Positions 1 through 11,470 of a stretch of 64,000 bases of DNA are shown piece after piece. The position numbers and the translations under genes were made by a program. The stretch is from Zingiber officinale (lineage: Eukaryota > Streptophyta > Magnoliopsida > Zingiberales > Zingiberaceae). The notes below the pieces were generated by a model. The model was given only the letters and a program-made list of their open reading frames with translations, searched no databases and was not told where the DNA came from. Position 1 is the stretch's first letter; the number at the start of each line of letters is the position of its first letter. The stretch lies in assembly GCF_018446385.1 (NCBI RefSeq), contig NC_055989.1, positions 132,955,004 to 133,019,003 on the forward strand. Direction: 5' to 3'.

Positions 1-125
1 AGAGTCGGGACTGAGGAGTGGTTCGGCTAGGGTTTTCGGCGTGAAATGAGAGGACGAAGGATTGGGGGAAGTTAAAGGGGGTGATCAGATCATAAGATCG
101 GACGGCTGTCCGAATAGGAGAAATC

Positions 126-366
126 CTGACCGATCAGGGAACGTCCTGATCGGTCAGGGAGTGTCCTGATCGGTCGTGGAGACCGATCAGGGAGCTTCCT
201 GATCGGTCCCTGGACCGATCAGATGTGGATCAGTAAGGTCGATGCGTGCCAGTGTCTCCTGATTGGTCGTGGAGACCAATCAGATATCGAACAGAGAGGT
301 GGAACTCTCCTGATCGGTCGTAGAGACCGATCAGATATCATCCTGATCGGTCCCTGGACTGATCAG
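126..366. repeat. Cluster of short palindromes built on CTGATCGGTC
   Basis: About 240 bp contain repeated inverted units with arms CTGATCGGTC and GACCGATCAG separated by 2-5 bases: 166-190, 199-222, 259-283, 310-334 and 343-366. Further half-sites lie at 126-137 and 146-157. In the unit at 259-283 both arms carry matching changes (CTGATTGGTC with GACCAATCAG), so its pairing is kept. The cluster lies in the 3' non-coding or LTR part of the minus-strand SIRE-like element. Confidence 0.85.
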
Positions 367-1153
367 TGTCTGATAATCAGTGATTTTAGTCTCTGAAATT
401 CGTATCGAAGGCTCTGAAACTTGGTTCAACAACTTCCAAGTTCAGAACCTAGGATCTGAAGAGCCCACAGATTATATTCAGTGATACCAATGAATATTTC
501 CTAATGATGAGCTCTAATGATTTGGAATTATTTAGGGCTCGAAAGTTTCAGACACTTCATAACAAATGTGTTGAATCTCAAAGTTTCAAAACCAGAGAAG
601 TTTGTTTTGTTTGTTTGCTGAAACTAAGGTAATAAATCTGACTCAGGCTATCGGTTCAAAATATATCCTTGCTATGAGTAGTTACAAGTTTGTCAAAATA
701 TGTCAAAATTTCTTCACCAACTTGTCCTATTTTCAATCAAAATCAGGAAGGTATCAATCAAGGGTATCAATCAACACATGAACAAGGTTAGATGATTTCT
801 AGACACAGGTCCAACCAAGATTCCTTGGTTGGAATATATGAGTAAGATCTAGGAGCCAAATACACATGAATTATGTAATGACCTTCCCCATACTCAATTT
901 ATGTCTCTTCAACCTAATTATTCAAGCGATGCATGATACATTTTGAATAATTTGGTTGATTCTAGCATCTCACCCCATATTTAGCAAACAAAAATAATTT
1001 GTTAAACCTTATAGTTTGTGTGAGATGTCCCCAAGTTGTCCAAATTAATTTCCCAATTTCTCTTGTCATTTTAATGGTCCTTATTGATCATGATGTGGTC
1101 AAAATGACTTATTGAGCCAAACACATTCCCAATTCCCTCCTTAAATGACTAAA
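367..1153 (-). other. Post-pol non-coding tract of the SIRE-like element
   Basis: No coding frame is supported here. The sequence follows directly after the RNase H terminus of the minus-strand Copia element, so it is its 3' region and possibly the start of its 3' LTR. I could not find a polypurine tract or LTR boundary by eye. SIRE-type elements are known for long post-pol spacers. Confidence 0.5.
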
Positions 1154-4100
1154 TTAATTTTTCGGAAGGGGTTTGGTGAAAATATCGGCTAGGTTTGACT
1201 TTGACTCAACATATGTGAGTGCAATGTCTCCCCTAGCTACGTGATCTCTAATGAAGTGATGACGCACTTCAATGTGTTTGGTCCTTGAATGATGGACTGG
1301 ATTTTTCGTTAGGTTTATTGTGCTAATGTTGTCACACAACACTTGCACTCCCTTATATGAAAGTCCATAATCTTCTAGAGTGTGAATCATCCACAACAAT
1401 TGTGATACAATCTCTCCCATGGCAATGTATTCAGCCTCGGTCGTGGAGAGAGCAACACAATGTTGCTTCCGACTTGACCAACTAACCAATGATGATCCTA
1501 AGAATTGGCAACCCCCACTAGTGCTTTTCCGATCCAATTTGTATCCAGCATAATCGGAATCGGTATAGCCTATCAAATTAAAAGACTTCGTACGAGGGTA
1601 CCACAGTCCTACTCTAATTGTGCCCTTGAGATATCTTAGAATTCTCTTAACTGCAGTTAAATGAGATTCCTTGGCACAAACTTGATATATGGCGCACATG
1701 CCCACAGCAAAAAGTATGTCCGGTCGACTAGCTGTGAGATATAGAAGACTACCAATCATGCTTCTATATTGCGTTAGATCAACTGGTTTCCCACTCTCAT
1801 CATTGTCAAGACGAGTGTTTGTCGCCATTGGAGTGGATACTTCCTTAGAGTCACTCATTTTGAATTTTTTGAGCATCTCTTGAGTGTATTTTGTCTGATG
1901 GACATAAATTCCATCTCGAGTTTGTTTGATTTCAAGTCCAAGGAAGAATGTCAATTCTCCTACTAGACTCATCTCAAACTCACTTTCCATGTGAGTGATA
2001 AATTCATTCAAATAGTCTTTGTTATTTGAGCCACAAATTATGTCATCGACATACACTTGGGCTACAAAAATATTTTCACCATCTCTACGCAGAAATAGTG
2101 TTGGATCTATTTGACCTCTCACAAAACCCTTTTCTAGTAGGTAAGTTGACAACCTTTCGTACCAAGCTCGAGGTGCTTGTTTAAGCCCATAAAGAGCTTT
2201 CTTGAGCTTGTACACGTGGTTTGGAGCTTCGGTATTCACAAACCCTGGTGGTTGTTCAACATAGACCTCTTCTTTGATGAATCTGTTTAAGAAGGCCGAT
2301 TTAACGTCCATTTGATAGAGCTTGAAACCTCTATGTGCAGCAAAAGCTAGCATTAAACGAATGGACTCTAATCGTGCCATGGGAGCATAAGTCTCATCAT
2401 AATCGAGGCCTTCGACTTGACTATAGCCCTTGGCTACAAGTCTTGCCTTGTTTCTTACGACTTCTCCCTTTTGGTTTAACTTATTTTTGAAGACCCATTT
2501 AGTTCCAATAATAGTGGTCTTCTTAGGTCTAGGAACTAAGTCCCACACTTGGCTCCTTTCAAATTGACCTAACTCATCTTGCATAGCTATGATCCAGTTA
2601 GGATCGTGCAATGCCTCATCAACTATTTTTGGTTCAATTTCTGAGATCAAGGCGACCTCAATTAGACTCATTTCTAAAGAATGATCTAGTCCTAACCCCT
2701 TGTTGGATGTCTCCCACAATCTGGTCTTGGGGATGACTAGAGGCTATCCTAGATTGGCTTGGTGTTGGCGGTGCCTCATGAATGGTCTCACTAGGCACAG
2801 GCAGAGACTCAAAATGATCAGCCTGAGCCCTTTGTTGCCTTTGCTCATCGTCATCAGAGTCAACCTCGACTCTTTCTTCATTTTGATCATTTAAACTTAG
2901 ATTTCTAAGTTCAAGTTGAATTTCTCCTACATCCCTTGATTGATCATTCGATTTAGGGATTTCTTCAAATGCTACATCTGAGGACTCTTCAATCAATTTA
3001 GTCCTATTGTTGTAGACTCGATAGACTTTGCTGAAGAGAGAGTACCCGACCAGTATCCCTTTATCAGCCTTAGCCGTGAACTTTCCAAGATGATCCTTGG
3101 TGTTCAAGATAAACACCTTACAACCAAACACCCTAAGATGTTTAATTGTAGGGGGTTTCCCAAACCAAAGTTCATGAGGAGTTTTTCCTAAAAACCTATG
3201 TATCAGGACTCGGTTTTGCACATAGCAAGCTGTATTCACAGCTTCAGCCCACAAGTAGCTCGGTAGTGAGTACTCATTGAGCATGCTTCGTGCAACCTCT
3301 TGCAAAGCTCGGTTCTTTCTCTCCACAACCCCATTTTGCTGTGGGGTCCTTGGAGTAGAGAACTCATGCCTATATCCTTTTTCTTGACAAAACTCTAAAA
3401 ATCTATGGTTTTGAAATTCTCCACCATGATCACTTCTAATTGTTTTAATTGTTGTTGATTTTTCATTTTCAGTTCTTCTACAAAAAGAAATAAAAATATC
3501 TATGGTGTGATCCTTATTTTTCAAAAAGAAAGTCCATGTATATCTAGTAAAATCATCAATAATCACTAAGAAATATCTACTACCATTCAAAGAAATGACA
3601 CTACTACAATCAAACAAGTCCATATGCAGTAAATCTAAAACAGTAGAGGTACTTACAGCGCTTTTACCTTTATGAGTTGCTTTTGTTTGCTTACCCTTTT
3701 GACATGCATCACATAGTTTTGTCTTTTGGTACTTGATGCTTGGTAAGCTTCGCACTAATCCTTTGTTGGTCAGCTTTCTAATATTCTTCATGTTCACATG
3801 AGCCAACCTCCTATGCCAAAGCCATGATTCTTCTTCTTTTGACATGAAACACTTAGCAGAGGCATTAGTAGCGCTTTTAAAAGAAACTTGATAAATGTTA
3901 TCTACCCTTGTGCCTACTAGTACCGTGTCAAGTGTGTCAATGTTTTTGACTAGACATTGACTCGAATGAAACTCAATTGTGTAACCCGTATCACACAATT
4001 GACTGACACTTAGGAGATTAAAAGTCATCCCCTTGACTAGAAGGACATTCTTGATTTGGAGATATTCGGATATATGAATGTCTCCAACCCCTATAACCTT

Positions 4101-4238
4101 AAGGTTACAATTATTACCAAAGGACACATTACCTCTATTTTTGTTTTGAATGGTAGAAAATAGTGACTTGTCCCCGGTCATGTGCTTGGAGCATCCACTA
4201 TCAACAAACCAAGTTGATAGACGCTCCCCCTTTACCAA
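1154..4238 (-). pseudogene. Copia pol: protease, integrase, reverse transcriptase, RNase H
   Basis: The minus-strand pol block begins with the Copia aspartic protease motif (VDSGCSKHMTGD). It continues through the GAG-pre-integrase zinc-binding region (WHRRLAHVN, then CDACQKGKQ) and the integrase core (IDDFTRYTW, DHGGEF, TPQQNGVVERKNR). The reverse transcriptase follows, with the Copia-type catalytic box YVDDIICGS, and the RNase H ends in ADIFTKPLPK, a common Copia terminus. These motifs make the Ty1/Copia assignment secure. The block spans more than one frame and is treated as a fossil. Confidence 0.92.
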
Positions 4239-4433
4239 TGCCTACAAGACACTAAAGATAGATGTTTTAGGTACCCAAATCTTAGGACCTAATGCATCTA
4301 CAATGAAAGACTTAGGCACCCATGCCTTTGTTACCTTCTTCCTAGTCTCATGAACCCTAGAAACATGCGATCTATGAAATTGGGTTCTTGACACTAAAGA
4401 AATAAAACTAGACTCCTTAGGTTGGTATCCTAA

Positions 4434-5462
4434 TCAAGCCTTGTTGTAGACCGCCCTTTGGGCATTTAGAATCATGTCTAGGGTCTTAGAGCTAGTTGAG
4501 AATTTTTCAAGCATTTTCTTGAGTTTCTCAACCTCACCCTTCAAGGCCTTGTTCTCATCCTCAAGGACCTCTAGATGTAGGTCATCAACCTCATCTTCCC
4601 TAAGGGCCCTCAAGTTTTCTACTTCTTCTTTTAATGATTTATTTTCTGTTTTTGATTTTTTAAGCAAGGTAGACAAATGTGTAATAGTCTTATAGCATTT
4701 TTCTAAGTGAGAAGAGGTTACCTCTTCATCATCCGAAGATGATGAAGCCGCGGCTGAAGTGCTTGAGTCATCACTCTCGGATTCGGACTCCTCCCTTGCC
4801 ATGAGTGCCAATTGCCGAGTACTCTTCTCCTTCTTCTCTTCCTCCTCCGATGAGCTTGAGGAAGATTCATCCCAAGTGGCCTTGAGAGCTTTCTTCTTCT
4901 TGGCTCTTTCCTCCTTCTTTTTGGCCCGTTCCTCCTTCTTGAGTTTTGGACACTCACTCCGGTAGTGGCCTTTCTTGCTACACTCATAACATGTAACATT
5001 AGTCTTATCGATATTTTGATCATTAGGTTTACCTTTTCCTTTGTATCTTCGGCTTCTTCTCATAATTCTCCTCACGAAGTTGGTCATCTCGCTTGATGAT
5101 GATCCGCCTTCATCATCAGACTCGGAGGAGGATGTAGATGAAGAAATCTCTTTCTCCTTCTTCTTTTCCCTCTTTCTTCTTCCATCCTTGTTCTTTGGTC
5201 CTGCAACTAAGGTAATACCTTTATCTCTTTGACCTTTGTTAGCAAGTTCATGAAGTTCCATTTCACAAAAGAATTCGTCTAATTTAACAATGAAAAGATC
5301 CTTGGAAACCTTGTAGGCATCTACCATAGATGACCACAAGGCATTCCTTGGAAAGGCTTTAAGAGAGTACCTTACTAGATCGCGATTCTCCACGCGTTCA
5401 TCTACGGAATGTAGACCATTGATGATTTCCTTGAACCTCCCTTCACTCACTAGAGCTTTCAC
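4434..5462 (-). pseudogene. Copia gag, C-terminal two thirds
   Basis: The visible stretch begins inside the UBN2-type gag core (RVENRDLVRYSLKAFPRNAL). It then has a CCHC zinc knuckle (CYECSKKGHYRSEC), long Lys/Glu/Ser-rich low-complexity segments and a C-terminal coiled coil. A gag with this extended coil is characteristic of the SIRE/Maximus group. The N-terminal part is missing because the element is cut at about 5,463. Confidence 0.85.
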
Positions 5463-5770
5463 CTGACTTCACTCATCAGGATTTTTCCACTACCTGGCTT
5501 CACTCACCAGGATTTACAACTGCCTAACCTCCAGTTAGGAATTTTTCAGTCAAGTATCCGGTCAACCCTTTAACCTACTTGACTCTTCTTCACATCTAAT
5601 TGGTCAACACTTGACCAGAGGAAAATTGCACTAACATTCTCCCCAATCGAATGATTGCATCTGCAATCTCCACATAGTGTCAAACATCGAAACCCAAACA
5701 TCAAGACTCAAACTTGAGCCAACTCAAGCTTAGTCAACCTGACTCAAGGGATATTGCACCAATATAACTC
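5463..5770 (-). repeat. LTR fragment of a second Copia-type element abutting the gag above
   Basis: On the minus strand a purine-rich tract (GGGGAGAA) is followed by an LTR-like start, TGTTAGTGCAATTTTCC, at about 5,638. About 175 bp of LTR-like sequence then runs down to 5,463, where it joins the truncated gag. Upstream on the minus strand, near 5,760, is another LTR-like start (TTGGTGCAATATCC). The piece is best read as a 3' end plus truncated LTR of a different element, placed next to the SIRE-like gag by recombination or deletion. Family and boundaries are inferred. Confidence 0.5.
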
Positions 5771-6028
5771 ATGGAAAGTGCCTTCTGGCCCTTCCGTTGA
5801 CCTGAAGGCGCCTTCAACACAGATTTTTACAATGAACAGAGACATTCTTTATTCCTAAAACTTATTTTGGGAAGGCACCTTCCAACGACCATTTACACCT
5901 CTTTCTTCACTTTTCTCCTTCAAAACCCTAACTATGTCCCTTAGGTACCCTCTAACTCGATTTATCTAGTTGGTTTTCTATATTTGTGTATTTTTTTTTA
6001 TATTTGCATATATACACTACTTTAGGAA

Positions 6029-7167
6029 GTGACAGAATGTTATTCCGCCCAGGCTAGTTCCAGCAGTACCCCCTCTGCTGATGCCAAATTTCCTACCGAG
6101 GGTTGTAAGCTAGACTTCCTAGAGCGTTCATATATTATATTAAAATCTAGGTTTCTAAGTAGAATGTTCTTTACATGTTACTGTGCCCCTATTATAGAAG
6201 TTATAGATTATTATAAGTTAGATAGGTCAGTTTACTGTAGTCATCCAGTAAACTTAAACTTATGTGCCCAATTTTAAAACAACTTAGTTGAGATTGATGA
6301 CTTACTATACTCCACTAGAGTAGGCGGTAAGGATTTTAGATTCTCACACACTCTATTGTATGATAGTTTAGGATTTAGGAGGTTTGCATGCTCTTTTTGT
6401 GTTATCCTAGTAGAGATTTGTCATTTGGCGAACCCTACTCCCATATTACATTGAATACTATCTATATGTATTTTTTGGGGGAACCCATTGTAACTAACTT
6501 CAAGTCTCTCTATCTCAGGATTCAGGACTATATCCTGTATAGAGTTCTGACTACCTATATTTTGCTGATCACATCTCGCGATATTGCAATGATGCGATCC
6601 TCCCACTCTTTCTTCCTTTATATATTATGCCAGCGACTAGACATCGACATTGCATTACATATATTTCAGAATGTCATTCATGCATCTAGTCTCATCACTA
6701 GGCAACAGGTTCATATATCCTATTGTCACATTTTGACTTTCATATTTTCGACCATAGGGGTGGATATAACCCAGGGTACATCTACTTCCCTTAGCGTATA
6801 TGATAAGATTGGTTAGTGTCAGATTACATTAGTGAATATAGATGTTACCGCTTAAAGGGGGACTGACTTGGAGAGTGGGCCCTCATCCAGACATTCTAAA
6901 CGAGGTCGAGGATGATATCCCACTTGTCATTCTGTTCAAGGGGGAGGAGATACCAGCATTTATGATGGAAGAGCTCGTTGGACCTCTTCCAACTTCGACC
7001 CAGCCCTCGACCTTGCTTTTTGTAGAGAACCGACTTGCTCGACTAAAGGAATCTTCCGTACAAATCTGGCAGTCAGTCTTGGAGGGATTCACCTCTCTCC
7101 AGGGGGAGATGACCACCGGATATCTCTCTCCGGGAGGAGATGACCACCGGATTCAGGCAGTTTGACC
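6029..7167 (+). pseudogene. Transposase_32-like (putative plant transposon protein) coding remnant
   Basis: Two consecutive stretches look coding. The first has IEVIDYYKLDRSVYCS followed by VNLNLCAQF. The second ends with a segment where SSHSFFLYILCQRLDIDI is followed by a late FSTIGVDI motif. The arrangement resembles the uncharacterised proteins of plant LTR elements grouped as 'putative plant transposon protein'. The match comes from memory of family patterns and was not computed. The biochemical role of this family is unknown. The copy is a broken fossil. Confidence 0.45.
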
Positions 7168-7254
7168 TACAGATATAGTCGATACTTCAGGCTTTACAAG
7201 TGACTGATCAACCCCCACCTCCACCTGCTGATGATAACCAAACTTGATTGTATT

Positions 7255-8560
7255 CAGTGTACTTATATATATTATGTATCTATTTGACTTGATCTATATA
7301 GTCAGTTACTCTTTAACCACTTTATTTGGATAATCTAGGAAATTTCTTTTTAAAATAGTAGGATATGCTTTTCATTAAAACAAATTTTCAAGTGATTTAT
7401 AAATTCTAGGAAAATTTATTACTTATGTTTTCTAAAAATTTTCATTTCCCTAGTTTTTCAAAATTTGTGTTGACCTTAGCCTAGATTTAACCCATAGAAG
7501 TATGATCCTATAAATCTAGGTAACGATCATCTCACAAACACACTAAGTCTACCATGATTGTGTATTCAAACACTTAGAATGACGTGAGATACATAGACAT
7601 TCTGTCTAAACTTTAGATGCTTATATCTGTGCATCAACGTAAATCTGGATGAAAAATACAAACAATACTTTGATTAAGTTAAGTAGTACTTTTTTGGTAA
7701 ATTTCTAACTGGATATTATTACCTAAATTGACTAACCAAGTGAATATTATTATATTATAATAGTTAGTTAGTAACTAATGTTTAGAAATTTAAGGATAAT
7801 TTTAAATTTTTTTAACAATATCAAATTCAGGAGGAGGACATTTAAAAACCACTTTCAAAAGAGTTTTATTTCAATTTTTTGTTATTTTTTTTAAAATGTT
7901 GGTTTAAAAATTCTTTTGAAATCTTACTAAAACTTGCTTCTAAAATATTCTGACACATTTTCAAATTTCATTATTTATTTTGAAAAATAAAATATAAATG
8001 CTTTGAAAATTACATTGAACTGCTTTAACATATTTGAAAAATATTTTAAAAGATGTTTTTGAAAACACTTTGGAAAATTTTTGAAAAAATTTATAAAATT
8101 CTTACTTTGACAAACTTTTTAAATTATGTTTGAAAACTACAAATTACTTTGCAACAAACTATTTTTTTAACAAGTGTTTTAAAATCTATCTTGAAAAATA
8201 GTTTATAAAATTCTTGCAAAATTTATTTTTACAAATGATTTTTTTTTGCAAAAGTAGTTTTGAAAATTTCTTTTAAAACACTTTAGAAATTTTTTTAACT
8301 TGTCCCTCCAATAACCGTACAGGTTTTTGTGATCACTTTGAAAGTTTTATTACTTGTCATGCTTACTTAAGTTTTATTACATTTTTTATAATTTGGTACA
8401 TTTATCTGCGTATTTTTTTTATGAATGGAAAAGGGGAAGGTTAGATTTTAAGTAAGAAAATCAATGAAAATTTGAAAAACTTAACACTAGAATGATAAAG
8501 ATTCTCTTAAAGTCATTTATTTTTGTATATTTTTTTAACTTTAATCCAAGTTGTCATTGC
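7255..8560 (+). other. AT-rich 3' spacer of the non-autonomous LTR element
   Basis: About 1.3 kb is strongly AT-rich, with many T and A runs and repeated AAATTTT/TTTTGAAAA words. I see no coding frame, RNA gene or clear repeat array. It sits between the coding remnant and the polypurine tract, so it is read as the element's long 3' non-coding region. Confidence 0.6.
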
Positions 8561-8577
8561 ATTAAAAAGGAGGAGAT

Positions 8578-9775
8578 TGTTGGTGCAGTTAGCATCAATG
8601 ATCAAATCTGAATTTTGATGAATGATAAGTGGATTAAAGTTAGATGTATTGTTGATCTAACCTTATTACTGAGTGTGCAGAGTTGACTAACTTGATGAGT
8701 CAAGAGGACCTGACACCAGACATGAAGTATAGTCAGGATGTACGATTCCCAATTGGCGAAGTCCAAATGTGGGATTCTAGCAGGAGGTCGGGATATTCTA
8801 TTCTCGACGGGTGGAAATCCGGATATGCTATTCTGGCAGGAGGTCGGGATGTTCGATTCCCGATAGGTGAAGTCCAGATGTGCAATTTCAGCAGGAAGAC
8901 CTGGTGGGTCAATTGGATGTCAAGAAGGTAACTTGATACTTGGTAAATGGAGGTAAGTCACTGGAGGGAGGATGTATCCCGATTTTGGAGATAGTAGACA
9001 TCGATCCAATTTAGGTCATTTTGAAAACCTAAATTTAGACCCTGACTAGATTCTGGTCTAGAGGATAGAGTCTAATTAAATTAATCATATTACTATTGTG
9101 CTAAATTTGTTTTGCAAATTAAATATTTTTGTGTTGGATTAACACATTTTATAGGGAAAAGGAAGCACAAAGGGCTCAGGTGAACAATACCTGAGGGGCT
9201 TTCTATGTACGAAAAGCGTTTTGAGTACTGTTCATAGAAGGAACCTTCGGGAGCTTGAGATAGAATGTTTAGTCAATGATAAGGAGCATATTTGTAGGGA
9301 CAAAAGTTTGCCTATGGAAGACGCCTTCAGTTCTATGAAAGACGCCTTAGGAGGCATTCAACCAAGGCTTCATACACATCTCATCTATGATTTTCTACAT
9401 GTTCGTTTAACATTCCGACTTCTTGCTGCTCTGCTACGACATTTTTGCGCCCGACTACTGCCGAGAAGCCTTCCAACACAAAGCGCAGTTCGATCGTCTT
9501 CGAAAGTGTTGGGTAACAAAGTTTAGTTTTGTACTTAATTATTGCAAAAGGAAAAGTGTAGCGTGTTATATTTTTTCCTATTCTTTTTGTACTTGATCCC
9601 CTTTTTTTGCGGTTCCAGAAGAGGTTATTAGTGGATTACCCGTTGATAGGTCCACGAGACTTGAGTCTTAGAGTAGGAGTCGCCGAAGGTTCTGAACCAA
9701 GTAAAACCGACCGAGTTTCTATTTTTCGAGTTTAATTTTCCGCTGCACACTTTGTTTTCAAATTAAAAAAAAATT
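8578..9775 (+). repeat. 3' LTR (TGTTGGTGCAG start) of the non-autonomous element
   Basis: It begins with TGTTGGTGCAGTTAGC immediately after a purine-rich tract, the normal layout for a 3' LTR. The right boundary is approximate: the sequence ends near TTTTCCGCTGCAC at about 9,750, and no target duplication was found. At about 8,740-8,890 it contains roughly three imperfect copies of a 50-55-bp unit (GGGAT.TTCGATTC, GAAGTCCAGATGT, GCAGGAGGTC). Confidence 0.6.
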
Positions 9776-9889
9776 AAAACCACGTGATTCACGCCCCTCC
9801 CCTCACGTGCGTCTCGATCCAATAGTAGTATCTAATTTTCTTTTTGCCTTGAAGAAGCTTCGTTACCTGTTTCTTACCAAAGTTATTAA

Positions 9890-11470
9890 ACTTAATTTTT
9901 GTTTGAAAACTTTCTTACCATAAAAGTTGTTTCGTCTTCGTCAAGTGATGTGTTAGAGTCTGGTTCAATCTTTTCAGCTTTGAATGCTATATTCTGGGTT
10001 AGCTCCTTTTCTTTTGTAATTTTTGCACATCTAGACTCGTATAATTCAAAAGTTGAGAATTGTTCTTCTAGAGTACATACATCTAAGTCTTTAGAGATGT
10101 AGTATACATCTACTAAAGATGACCATTATGTTCTTGGAAAGGCGTTGAGAGCGTATCGGATTGAGTCACAATTCGTTATCGACTCTCTGAGGTTGCTGAG
10201 TTGGGTGATCAGTTCCTTGATCTTTGCATGGAGTTGAACAACTTTCTCTCCCTTGTTGATCATCCGGAGGTTTCTTAGCTAATTCCAAAGGATGTCCCGT
10301 CTCGCTAGCTTGGCTTTCAAGGTGCCTTCATGGAGCTCCAAAAATTTCTACCAGAGATCTTTGGCAGAGTTATAGACGCCAATTTGGTTAACTTCTTGCG
10401 GTAGCAGTACAATTAGTAGATGAAATTCTACTTTGCTGTTGGCCACAAAGTCGACCTGCTGCTTTTTGTTCCAGAGCTGTTCCTCTTTTTGTTCTCCATT
10501 TTCATCCCTAGATACTTCAAAACTATTTTTTAACGTTAGAAATATATCAAAATCGGTTTTAAAATATACCTCCATTTTACACTTTCAAAGAGCAAATTCT
10601 CCTTTGAACTTCGGTGGATGAATGACTGAATATGCCATCGTCTTGTTGCTTCAGTCAACGGTTAGTCTTTCTGAGGCGGTTGGACTCTGATACAAGTCGT
10701 TGATCCCAGTTAGACCGACAAGAGGGAGTGAATTGCCCTGAAATTACAATTATATTTTCTTGTTCTTTTGACCTTAACTAAGACCACTTGTTAATAAAAA
10801 GAAATTAATTGCATAAAATAATAAAACGAGGCTACTGGATTTACTTGATTTGTAATCAGGGAAATTGCTAATCTAAGACAAGTGAAGCGTACTATTGAAC
10901 TCCTTCTTCGATCAAAATCAGAGGTGGAGAAGTCTCGTATAATGATTAGTAGCTTAGAAAATGAAACCAGAATTTAGAAGTTCTTATTCTAAGGATTGTT
11001 CAAATGAAGAGGACCAAGGTTTTAGTTATAACCTATTGATCAAAAGTGTCCATTGGCTGACGTGGCATCTCCAGGTGCTTGGAGTGGATCCGTACGCCCC
11101 CAACAGTACACTTTATCTGCTCGCAACGACTCTTCAACGATGCGATGATAAATCTTTATCGGTACTTGAGCGCTTGAACCGATCTAGGTGTTTGGACTGT
11201 TACTGGCGTGAACCCAAACTTTATCTACAGTAACGTCTGGAAAATAAGGTGCATCTTCGATACTAAATTGGTCCGGGTACCTGGAGTCCCGATGCTTAGA
11301 CTTGATCAGGACATCTGTGTTGACTTTGTCCGACTATGGCTCCAGTAGGAGCCGACTCATGATAAATTGACTCGGTAGAAGAGAACTCATCCGAATTTGA
11401 CCCCATAGGAGCCGACTCTATAGGAACCTACTCGTCAGAAACCCGGCTTGTTAAAAGCATTTTTATTTCA
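9890..11470 (-). mobile_element. Copia fragment: gag N-terminal region plus 5' LTR
   Basis: On the minus strand, an LTR-like tract (about 11.47-10.70 kb, ending GGGATCAACG) is followed by a primer-binding-like sequence, TTGTATCAGAGTCCAACC, close to the usual initiator-Met TGGTATCAGAGC. A gag region runs from about 10.63 to 9.89 kb. Its KVEFHLLIVLLPQEVNQIGV segment is typical of the same Copia gag family as the element at the left edge. Everything downstream of gag is gone. The fragment has several breaks. The LTR contains recurrent GAGTCGGCTCC words. The outer LTR end is uncertain. Confidence 0.7.

Larger units (their letters stand above)
1..5462 (-). mobile_element. Ty1/Copia LTR retrotransposon, SIRE-like lineage, incomplete copy
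   Basis: Read on the minus strand, the parts come in Copia order: gag (about 5.46-4.43 kb), protease and integrase (about 4.24-2.7 kb), reverse transcriptase and RNase H (about 2.7-1.15 kb), then a 1.1-kb post-pol tract that runs off the left edge. The gag C-terminal half has a zinc knuckle followed by a long acidic, Lys/Glu-rich coiled coil, which is typical of SIRE-type Copia elements. The gag N-terminus and the 5' LTR are absent: at 5,463 the sequence changes abruptly to LTR-like DNA of another element. The copy is a fossil with a few breaks, and its coding frames are otherwise long, so it is probably not ancient. No LTR pair lies inside the window, so no age can be calculated. Confidence 0.9.
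5771..9775 (+). mobile_element. Non-autonomous LTR element with a plant-transposon-type ORF
   Basis: A plus-strand unit of about 4 kb: a leader (about 5.77-6.03 kb), a broken coding region (about 6.03-7.17 kb) resembling the putative plant transposon protein family (Transposase_32 type), a 1.3-kb AT-rich tract, a polypurine tract (AAAAAGGAGGAGAT, just before 8,578) and an LTR beginning TGTTGGTGCAG. No reverse transcriptase, integrase or protease is visible, so it would depend on a partner element. I see no clear 5' LTR or primer-binding site, so it is probably 5'-truncated. It is broken in several places. Confidence 0.6.

Noticed and set aside
1689-1883. Plus-strand frames opposite the SIRE-like pol
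   Set aside because: Antisense shadows of the reverse transcriptase and RNase H frames with no features of their own.
10961-11233. Plus-strand 90-residue frame
   Set aside because: It lies within the LTR of the minus-strand Copia fragment and shows no protein family features.
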